In this document: positions 35,758-43,992 of the stretch, piece by piece | How the letters are laid out: the number at the start of each line of letters is the position of its first letter | Numbering within the stretch: the stretch's first letter is position 1 | NCBI GenBank assembly: GCA_034687125.1 | Contig: JAQGBZ010000472.1 | Span: 1-43,992 of the forward strand | Direction of reading: 5' to 3' | From: Neelides folsomi | Lineage: Eukaryota > Arthropoda > Collembola > Neelipleona > Neelidae | Length of the DNA: 43,992 nt | Notes under the pieces: generated by a model | The model's input: only the letters and a program-made list of their open reading frames with translations | What the model was told of the DNA's origin: nothing | The model's database searches: none | Position numbers and translations under genes: made by a program

Positions 35758-36800
35758 ATGTCGGAAAATCGCCATGAATGTGAATCTGCGCCAAAAACTC
35801 ATTTTGAAACCCCACGAGATCCGGCAAATTTCGCTTCGAATGATTCGAATTTATATACAACAATGCGGCGGCGTGACAACTCGATGCAGAATCAAGTCAA
35901 TTGAGAAAAACGTCGATCCTTCTTCATGGGGTCCAGCGATTCCCCCTGAATCCAAAGTGCCAATGTCAAGTCAATACCATGAATTGAGAATCGAGCAAAA
36001 TGATGATTTCGAGAATTCGAGAATTTTGAATTTATTTGATCCCTCGATTCAATTCGAGAATGAAAAAGCCAGTGAAGATTTATTCTGGCAATTGAATCTC
36101 TCCAATGCAAATTTCTTTCTGGTTCCTGCTCTTGTCGACATCATTAACACGTTAAATTCTCAATTCGACCATTTTACGGCGACTCATTTTACGGCTCAAA
36201 TTCTCAAGGATCAAAAATTGGAAAGGATTAAAGTTCCATTTGAAAAATTGGAAATCGGATGTTTTTATCTTCGTCCCAAGGAACACTATTTATTTACTAA
36301 AGTCTACTGTGACCGGACTGGAGAATCGATTCATGAAAAGACCGATTTGAATATTTCGTTTGACTCATATGGGTTGTTAAAACGGATGGTGATTTATTAT
36401 AAAGAGAAAAATCTTGTTTTTGAAATGGCCGCAATGCAATTTGGCATGAAAGGATTCAAAGGTCAAATTGTGGGATTGATGGAAGACTTGGACGCTTACA
36501 CGGAAAGGTTTCCAGGAAAGATTTTCAATTTCAATGTTGTAAAAGGCTTTGAAGTCTATATCAAACCCAAGTGGAGAAGTTTTAATCGAACGGTTAATTT
36601 TACGCAAATCTATTCGATCTTAATTACCACCTTTATGAAGAATTTGGAAAATGGTGAAAAATGGTGCGGCTATTGTGGGAAAATTCTTGACAATCCACTC
36701 AGATGTTCCTAGTGCAAAAAAGAAAAATTTTGTGGAAAAAATTGTCAAATCAGTTGCTGGAAGTTTACAAAATGTCATCGAAGGAAAAGCTCGAATAATC
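35758..36800 (+). pseudogene. MYND-finger protein gene with an in-frame stop inside the finger
   Basis: One uninterrupted coding block follows a strong 3' splice site. The long frame starts at ATG 35774 and runs 312 codons to TAG at 36710-36712. Its end reads WCGYCGKILDNPLRCS, and after the TAG the same frame continues CKKEKFCGKNCQISCWKF and then TKCH: together a MYND zinc finger (CxxC, CxxC, CxxxC, late His/Cys) with the stop where other MYND fingers have Gln or a similar residue, so CAG to TAG is plausible. The last His ligand position also looks lost (WKFTK instead of WxxHK). At the 5' end, ATG 35758 opens a different frame of about 48 codons (MSENRHECESAPKT) that dies near 35903, hinting at a frameshift. 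Single-exon structure among intron-rich genes would fit a retrocopy. A shortened expressed protein is not excluded. The body of the protein is unrecognised. Confidence 0.6.
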
Positions 36801-38507
36801 TTATATGGTATCACATATTATTGTATATTAGTCTTAATATGAAATTTATTGAATGTTTTTTATACTGTATCTTCATATTCGAATCTCGCCATGTTTAAAT
36901 ATCCTAATGATGATGGCTAACGATGTTTTTATGTATTTGAAAATTATTAACTTGTATAATTAATATTTAACATTTACTTTTTTAAGTATTTTTTTACAAT
37001 TTATTAATTCTTGGATTGTAAGATTCATATTTAACTTTTTAATTAATACATATTATTTATCTATAAATGTTTTAGTATATAATCATGAGATTTATTAATT
37101 AACTTTAAATTCATTGACCCATTTTCTTGATTATCTTGATAGATTAAATGTAAAAGAAAACGAAAATGTTAATTATAATCAAATTTTAATGTTTTTTTAA
37201 TTAAAATTAAACATATTCAATATTTAAGATTTAAGCTATTCAATTCTGATTAATTATTTAAAATATTTAATACCCAAGTGAATAAATATATTATTACTTA
37301 ATTAAAAATCATTTTCGAAATTATTGAATAATTATTACGTGCAATTTATAATCGTATAATCACATCACCTATTTACAGTATTAGTAGATTGGATATTAGT
37401 TATAATACCTTACATCACATGTTTTGAGATTTTAACGAATTTTATATATAAGATATACAGTATTAACATTAAGATGGCTTTGATTTATATATATCATGAC
37501 ATCCATTTCATGTAATTTTAGTTTATAACTTACTTAATGTAACATCTATTTAGCCAAAAGCTAAAGCATTTCTCAATCATGTACAAAATACATATTGAAT
37601 TCAATATCTACATGGAATGAATATTTTATAATTTGTTTTTAAATAATTTCTTTGCTTATCTCAGATTTATAAAATATTCTAAATACAAATCACTGTAGAT
37701 ATTATTAAAAATGAACAAATAAAATTGATGGGACGATCTAAAGATTCAAAATTCTGCCAATTAAACCATTTAGTGGAGCAAAGGTTGAAATTACACATCT
37801 TGATTGAACTAAAGAAATGTAGTGGATTACTATCTGCGAGTTACAAGGATATATCTTATTCGATATTAAATTATTTTCTAATAAAATATTGTTCTCGTTA
37901 CGATCGAGCCATTTCAAAATTTAATAACATTTTATGATTTGTCATTTCAATAACAACGTAAATAATACATACAGTATGTAACTATAATTGTACCCGAGCA
38001 AACAATTTTGCAATAATTTAAATCTTTTATTATTATTATGAACAAGGCTTAATAATTCAGCTCAGCTAATTCACAACAAATTAGCTTTGTATTTTATTGT
38101 ATATAATTTTGGTATATATAATTTTACATTTACTTATTTGATATTTGAAACACTTAATGAAAAAAATGAAATACTAACAATATTCAAATACACAATAAAT
38201 TTCTTTTTATGATCAGAATTGTCACAAATAATTGAGTTCGCTTATTTGTATTTATTTATTGATAATAAAATACTAATTATTATCCTTAATTGCGCTTTTC
38301 TAAATGGAAAATTGTAAATAATAACATTAATACATATATAATTATATGACAATTGGTAGTCAAGTTGTAATCAAATTTTCAATAAAAAAAGTAATCATCT
38401 AATTATTGTATCATTCTGTCATTGTATCACTATTAAAAGTAAAATCTATTACTATATTTTAAAATAAAATAACTTGTCATTGAAAGCGAAATTAAATATT
38501 TATTAAT
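36801..38507. other. Intergenic, no gene seen
   Basis: About 1.7 kb of very AT-rich DNA. A 70-codon frame at 37725 has no upstream or downstream coding support. No repeat stands out. Confidence 0.5.
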
Positions 38508-39787
38508 ATGAAATTAGTAAAATATTTTCAATTCTGGATTTTATTTTTCATTATATTTAACATTGTAAAATCCGCTAGTTTAAATAATGCCCAGGATAAA
38601 GAACAGTTGAATCCCGAAATGATCGATTCTCAAAATTTCCATCATTACAACTTGTCAAATAATAAACTCGATTTTCCAATAAATTCCAATTCTAATGAAA
38701 AAGTTTATCGAGGAAACTCCGTTAAACCACATTCTTATCCTTTTATGGTCAACCTTTTAAATGTAAGAAAAATAATTTTTAAATTAAATATGCTCCAATA
38801 TCAATAACTAACATATAGGCGGACGGGAAACATATTTGTGGCGGATCGTTACTAACATTTAAACATGTTTTAACTGCTGCCCATTGCATTGTAAAAATGT
38901 CATCTCAAAAGTACACTGCTTGGGCTGGAATGCACAATGTGAGGAAGATAAATGAAAATCGTGAAAGAGCTTATTTTACAAAAAGTTCAACAAGGATACA
39001 TCCGTAAATTTAAATACCTTTCACAATTTTCCAAATTTTAATCATGACACTTATTGCATAACTTTCTTAATTGGTATTTAAACTCAAGTTAAATCATATG
39101 ATTAAAATGATAAATATGATTTCTCATTTTAAATAATAGTGAATATAATCATCCAACATTAAAAAATGATATTGCAATTATAACGCTTGATCGTGTAATT
39201 AAACCAAACAAGAACATCCAAACGATTTGTATTCGTTCATCCGCTCCTCCTAAACGGGCAACATTTACAGGGTGGGGAAGTACAGATTGTGGAAATAAAT
39301 CTTCCAATGTTCTGCTTCAAGCAAGTGGAAACATAATTACCAATCAAGAGTGCACCAATAACATGAAAAATATTGTTTCGACAAATGTATGTGTTAAGTA
39401 TGATAATCAAGCGAGTCATAGAGGTGATTCGGGTAAGATATTTAATTTAATAAAATATATTAATTTTCAAAGATAAAAATTATAATTTATTTTCAGGTGG
39501 ACCTTTATTTGTAACAAATCAAAAATTAGCATTTCAACAGGTGATTTTGATATACCTAAGCAAAATAATTAAGAATATATAATCAATATTAGAATCAGCA
39601 TTTAACTAAATCATTTAATTGAAGTTCATTTTAATAATTTTGTTTGTTAAAGATCGGTTTATTTTCATTTGGAGTTATTGATAAGGAAAGTAGATGTCCA
39701 ATTACCACAAGACCAGATGTGTATACCCGAGTGAATCAATATAGAAAATTCATTGATAATACTTTGGGGGTAAATGTTTTTTGTTAA
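38508..39787 (+). CDS. Divergent secreted trypsin-fold serine protease
   Basis: Five exons: 38508-38762, 38819-39003, 39140-39432, 39497-39540, 39653-39787 (303 aa; phases 0,2,1,0). Signal peptide in the first 23 residues (FWILFFIIFNIVKSA). A pro-region of about 45 residues follows, then VYRGNSVKPHSYPFMV where trypsins have IVGG. Triad intact: His107 (TAAHC), Asp157 (NDIA), Ser244 (RGDSGGP). Unusual: the segment before Ser is QASHRGDS, so the position-189 pocket Asp is Ala and the position-191 Cys of the conserved disulfide is His, although the distal Cys (SRCPI) remains. Substrate preference should not be tryptic, and activation may be altered. The end VYTRVNQYRKFI is typical. Part of its last exon recurs as a relic at 41395-41516. 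Confidence 0.88.
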
Positions 39788-39979
39788 AGAGATCTGTCGC
39801 TCGAAATAAATCTAAATAGAACATTCAATACAATATGGAAAAATAAATGAATAATAAATTAAAAGTAGGTCTCTCATTATTCGCATAATAGTATAATAGG
39901 TAATATACAAATATAAAATAAGTTTTATCCCAAAGTTAAAGTAATTTATGTTAACTTCTACTTATTTATTCGGCTGACC
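39788..39979. other. 3' flank of the protease gene
   Basis: Short AT-rich 3' flank with AATAAA-like motifs near 39807 and 39842. No gene. Confidence 0.4.
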
Positions 39980-40140
39980 TTCGGATATGCTGCACACCAT
40001 GGTGCACCATGCAAAATCCATGGTTTTTCATGGTGCACCACGTAAAATTCCTCTTCACCATGGTGAATGTAGTATTAATCTTCCGATTCCCAGTTTTCAT
40101 TTCTTGGCTCTCACCATGGTGAGGTTTTGCTCACCATTTA
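39980..40140. repeat. Cluster of CACCATGGTG palindromes
   Basis: The perfect palindrome CACCATGGTG occurs near 39996, 40057 and 40113, with additional CCATGG/TGGTGCACCA half-sites between them. The segment is clearly less AT-rich than its flanks and can fold on itself repeatedly. It may be a degraded foldback element or satellite fragment. Confidence 0.65.
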
Positions 40141-40486
40141 TGAGACGAAAATTTCTATTTCTTGGGAAATAATTATCTTGTTTTTATCATCGATTGTTTT
40201 GATTAAAGATTCAATGGACTTGACATCTTTTTTTTCATCTTTGCTCTTTGATGACAAATCATTCCTTTGAATCACATCCTTTTGTGTATTCTGAAGACAA
40301 TGGGAATCTTTGACCTTCTCGTAATTCAATCTTCTTTCCGCCCTTTTCATGTCTCGGTCGGTCTTTTCGATTTCCTTTAATTGATTTTCTCCTTCTTTGA
40401 ACACTTTTCTTAGTTGATCCTTATTCATTGTTAAAAGTCCATCATCGACCAAAATTTTGCAAGCAAGATTCAAACTTTGAAGCTAA
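40138..40486 (-). CDS. Orphan 3'-terminal exon of a coiled-coil protein
   Basis: On the minus strand a good acceptor (TTTATATTTAG) opens a 115-residue frame beginning LQSLNLACKILVDDGLLTMN and ending at a stop at 40138-40140. The sequence is Lys/Glu-rich and heptad-like (LRKVFKEGENQLKEIEK), then SKSKDEKKDVKSIESL. No upstream exon could be tied to it. It might belong to an alternative form of the coiled-coil gene at 41795-42935, or be a duplicate fragment. The stop lies at the edge of the palindromic repeat cluster, which may have replaced the original end. Confidence 0.4.
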
Positions 40487-41394
40487 ATATAAATAAAATT
40501 TTCTTTATTTTAGTTGGATAGGTATACATGATTATACTTATCGTCTATTCAAGGTTCTGAATGGTTATATAGTCAAACGGAACACGGAACTCATATCCAT
40601 AATTTCAAAATATAACATAGTAACACAAACTAACACATAGTTAGACTACAATTCTTATAGTACTTTTTGCACATCATGTAAATCATAGCATATATATTAT
40701 TTAATAAATTTTAAATAGAAGGTCATTCTTATTCATATTCCTTATTCATATAAAAGGAACTTTTTTCATAAATAATTTAATATATAATCAAGATATATTA
40801 ACATTGTATAGCATTGAAAATAATTGAGATTTGATGAACAAGGAGATCATGTCCTTTCTGATTTAAAGGTAGTTATATGACTCCAATATTTAATTCCAAT
40901 TTGATTGTTTGACATTATATGTAAGTTTATTATATATGCATTTAAATGGTTTTTCTTTGTATGAGTAACAGCCCAGCCAGGTCATAAATTCTCAGATAAT
41001 ATATAAATAAATTGAGTAATAGGCTATATATGCACTTTTATTAGAATTAAATGATTAAAAGTTGTTTATTTTCCAAGAAAAACGTGGAAAAGATAAATAA
41101 TTCTTAATTTAGCTCAAAAAGGTTCAATTTTATCCTTTATAATAGTTTTGGGACCCTTTTTGATGACCGAAGGAAAAAGCCTCCGTAGACAAGCACGGCT
41201 AGACTGAGACTATATTTATCTTACTAATTAATTATTAGTAATTATAATTAATTAATTTTATAATAAAAGTACAAAAATTGAATTTATTAATTGAACAAAT
41301 CATTTACATAGTATACAAAGCATTTATTGTATTTTTATTTGGATTCAATTTGAAATTTTGATTTATTTGAAATTTATAACAAAGATCGGTTAGG
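40487..41394. other. Intergenic, no gene seen
   Basis: AT-rich. A GC-richer patch near 41150-41215 (CCGAAGGAAAAAGCC, CAAGCACGGC) is open for about 25 codons on the minus strand without splice or homology support. Confidence 0.4.
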
Positions 41395-41516
41395 TTTCAT
41401 ATGGGGCAATTGATGATAATGGATGTCCCGTAACATCAAAACCTGATGTTTATACTTGAGTGAATCAATTTAAAAAATTCATTGAAAATGTTGTGAGAGT
41501 GAGCGTTTTTTGTTGA
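41395..41516 (+). pseudogene. Relic of a serine-protease last exon
   Basis: It begins after AAAG like the last exon at 39653 and stays collinear with it: IG, then S-G-I-D-x-C-P-T-P-DVYT-V-NQ-KFI, ending VFC and a stop. Two in-frame stops (TAG at the third codon, TGA after DVYT) break it. No other protease exons are nearby, so this is a partial tandem copy. Confidence 0.8.
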
Positions 41517-41794
41517 ACATTTTGTCTTTTCAGTATAACTATATCTGTATAAACACTTATACAACTATAAGATGTATATTCAAAAGAATATCGAAAAAGA
41601 AATAATACGAAATTAAATTATTCTAAAATTTTCAAATAATTTTAATATTCATAATTAAAAAAGTATTACTGCATAAACATAAATTTATTTTAAACATTGT
41701 GTACAACTTAATAAAGCTCTCCATCAAATGTTAACATTATTATGTGCTTGATGCTTGTTTTTAATTAGTGTATTTTAGTTTATTTTAGTAATGT

Positions 41795-42935
41795 TCATTT
41801 TTTCTTAACATACTGCTGGTTAGCTTTTTTCAATTCAACCGAAGGAGATTTGCTTGATTTAATTTTACTCATTGACGCCATCGCCATTGAATTGGATTTT
41901 GATTGTGCTGGTTGATTTTTAGATTTTGTTGATGAGATTGAGATTTTATCGATCGATTTCTCCAACGGAATTTTCTCAATTTGAAATTTTGTTAAGTTTT
42001 CTGAAGAATTTGTTTTCTCCAACTTAATGTTAGAATTAGAATTCATCTTAACCGGGATGATTTGTCCTTTAACTGAAGGTTGCCCTAGATGATTTTTTTG
42101 TTCAAAATTAGTTTGACGAGTATATACGTCCACCATTGGGGGAATTGGCTGTGCAAATTTTACGCTCGTTTGTTTTGACGCATGTGGGACATTTGGTCCA
42201 TTTAATGCAGCTAATTTTGTTTTTGCCATAATTTGAGAATACCAAATTTCCATTTGTTCATTGTGATGGACGAAAATTTTATCAAAATGACCTTCGGCTT
42301 TTTTCATCATTGTTTCCAATTCCTTTTCACAATTATATAAGATTAGGATTTCTTACTTTGAAAGTATTAAATATTATTCATAAATTTATTTATACAATAT
42401 ATGAAATCGTGTTTTAATTAAGTAACGTTAAAATGAGATATAATTTTATAATCAAATTTTATTATTAGTTAATCAAACCTCAGAAACCTTTTCGAACTGT
42501 TTACGGTCTTGGGAAGAACTTTGATTAAAATAATCTTCATTGATTTGTTTAAATTTTATAATTGTTGTTTTCCAATTGTTGACCATACTCTCTCGAATTT
42601 CTTCATAGTTTTCTCGGCATTTCATTTTTAAATTTTTAAATTTATTTGAAAATGTGGTTAGTAGGTCTAAAATTGCAAAATAAATCGCATTGATATAACA
42701 ATTAGAAATGATTTCTTTAAAAAATTAAACAATAAAAAATTCAAAAAATTCAAAAACCTTTATGATTTTGACCATGGTGAGATTTCAAAATAAAGGATTC
42801 GATTTCTTTGACTCCTTTTTTATTATTTAAAATCATATTGTTTAAAGAGTCGAGAGAAAATTTTGAAACATTAAAAATATGAGTCTTAAACAAATTGATT
42901 TGCTCTTCATGTTTCGGTAGTAAATTTTCTCCCAT
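41795..42935 (-). CDS. Helical, Lys/Ser-rich protein of unknown family
   Basis: Three exons on the minus strand: 42935-42758, 42666-42479, 42322-41795 (297 aa; phases 1,0). Residues 1 to about 165 are predicted helical and hydrophilic, with Trp and Tyr at spaced positions (SMVNNWKTTIIKF; HHNEQMEIWYSQIM). Residues 190-297 are a low-complexity Ser/Lys/Asn tail (SKSNSMAMASMSKIKSSKSP) ending QQYVKKK. I do not recognise the family. A nuclear or cytoskeletal role is guesswork. The acceptor of exon 3 (GAAAAG) has a weak pyrimidine tract; other AGs slightly upstream are possible. Confidence 0.6.
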
Positions 42936-43097
42936 TTTAATGTAAATTATTTTTGCAGAAAAAACTTAATAAATATTTTTAATTTAAATACTACAAATAT
43001 GAGTATAATATACAAGAAGGTAAAAGAACAATAAATAATGTTTAGTAATAATATATCGCTTTAATGGGGAATTTTTTGTCAATAAGAAATTTCCAAA
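42936..43097. other. Upstream region of the coiled-coil gene
   Basis: Short AT-rich stretch between the gene start and the MITE; presumed promoter. No motif stands out. Confidence 0.3.
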
Positions 43098-43644
43098 TCC
43101 AGGATTAGGGAGTCCAAAACCGGTTAACCGAACAAAACCGGTTAACTGAAAACCAGTTAACCGGTTAACCGTCTTATAAAAAACCGAAACGAAACCGTCG
43201 ATTTTTGGACGGTTGGCCGATTTTTAAAACTGCTTCAAATTTGATAATTTTATTTAAAAATTTTGAGATTTATTTACAAAACCGTTCCTATTTTGCATAC
43301 ACAAACTATATTATTTTATAAATAATATATTTTTTGTGGCTTTATATTATTTTAAACTATTTAAAATACAATTATGGTATATTCTTGTGCTTATACCAAT
43401 GTGCATCATTTAAATGAGCAAATAATTTGAGTTTATTTCCTATATAGATTAAAAATTAAAGATTAAAATGACGTGAATAAATACATAATAAGATACCTTT
43501 AGCACAAAATTCATCAAAAAATGTTAAAAATTGGTGTATTTATAATATTTTAGTAAAACCGGTTTATAACCGGTTTTTACGATTTTAAATAACCGAAAAC
43601 CGGTTTATTTATTTTTGTACAGTTTTAGACTCCCTATCCAGGAT
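43098..43644. mobile_element. hAT-type MITE with 8-bp target-site duplication
   Basis: The element spans 43106-43636 (531 bp). Its ends are TAGGGAGTCCAAAACCG and the complement of CAGTTTTAGACTCCCTA, i.e. TIRs of consensus TAGGGAGTCyAAAACyG. TCCAGGAT directly flanks both ends (43098-43105 and 43637-43644), an 8-bp duplication as made by hAT transposases. The interior is non-coding and contains AACCGG/GGTTAACC palindromes near both ends. It must have been moved in trans. Confidence 0.9.
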
Positions 43645-43992
43645 GTGGTTTTCTATTTCCAAATAAAATTTTCTTTTCCCTTCATAAAATAAAAATGTTA
43701 ACATTGAGTAATTTCAATAAATTAAATTCATTTAGCTTTTAATTCACTACTTACTTAATATTATGCAATTGGAACTTTATATTTTTGCAAATAACGAACG
43801 ATTATTTTAATTTACTTCCTTGTATAAATGGGCAAGTCACTATATGATAATATGAATTTTGTACTTATATATTATTTTATTATTAATAACAAGACCATAA
43901 ACCTATGAATAATAGTATCCCGACAAGAAAATAGGAATGTAAAACAGGCAGGAAAATAGCAGCATTCCGGAAAATTAGGAATATTTAAGGAA
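43645..43992. other. Window end, no gene seen
   Basis: AT-rich sequence without open frames, repeats or splice-bounded exons that I can support. Confidence 0.5.

Noticed and set aside
37725..37937. 70-residue frame downstream of the MYND gene
   Set aside because: No upstream signal or splice structure; composition like surrounding DNA.
41150..41215. GC-richer patch open on the minus strand
   Set aside because: Only about 25 codons, no splice sites or motif; could be old element debris.

Overview
This is an intron-rich, strongly AT-rich eukaryotic nuclear window. Splice sites are almost all GT..AG, and the shortest introns are 50-100 bases. The gene content points to an arthropod: an ionotropic-receptor-type channel, a ZAD-like C2H2 zinc-finger protein, trypsin-like proteases with LDL-receptor class A repeats, a tetraspanin, an F-box protein, and an intron-containing GH9 cellulase with an N-terminal carbohydrate-binding domain. 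A springtail or related hexapod fits, but that is inference. Nothing suggests a bacterial or viral origin. I assembled gene models by hand from open frames, splice signals and phase bookkeeping; every model below keeps one frame through all its junctions.

Layout. 1-129: three 42-bp tandem repeats. 130-783 (+): 3' end of a proline-rich protein with one C2H2 finger. 1674-4075 (+): six-exon PRC1/Ase1/MAP65-like coiled-coil gene ending in an unrecognised domain. 4788-5995 (+): a shorter tandem paralog of its 3' half. 6557-8054 (-): tetraspanin. 10325-12721 (+): ten-exon secreted lipase. 13690-14006 (+): small secreted peptide. 14147-16152 (-): ionotropic receptor. 17447-18566 (-): membrane-anchored methyltransferase. 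19639-22752 (-): F-box protein. 23960-25969 (-): trypsin-like protease with three C-terminal LDLa repeats. 27484-29815 (+): GH9 cellulase. 30747-30906 (-): zinc-finger relic beside a 170-bp-period tandem repeat. 33132-34559 (-): zinc-finger gene. 35758-36800 (+): MYND-finger gene with an in-frame stop. 38508-39787 (+): divergent serine protease. 40138-40486 (-): orphan coiled-coil exon. 41395-41516 (+): protease last-exon relic. 41795-42935 (-): coiled-coil protein. 43106-43636: hAT-type MITE with an 8-bp target duplication.

How the genes relate. The lipase, two proteases, GH9 cellulase and small peptide all carry secretion signals; the four enzymes would suit digestion, but they are interleaved with unrelated genes and no operon-like logic is visible. 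Local duplication is the main theme: PRC1-like gene to truncated paralog, zinc-finger gene to relic, protease to relic. Three small inverted-repeat elements and one hAT MITE sit in introns or intergenic DNA. The most novel-looking item is the PRC1-like pair, which shares a C-terminal module (LKIVGASKWH core) behind acidic linkers with SUMO-interaction-like motifs.
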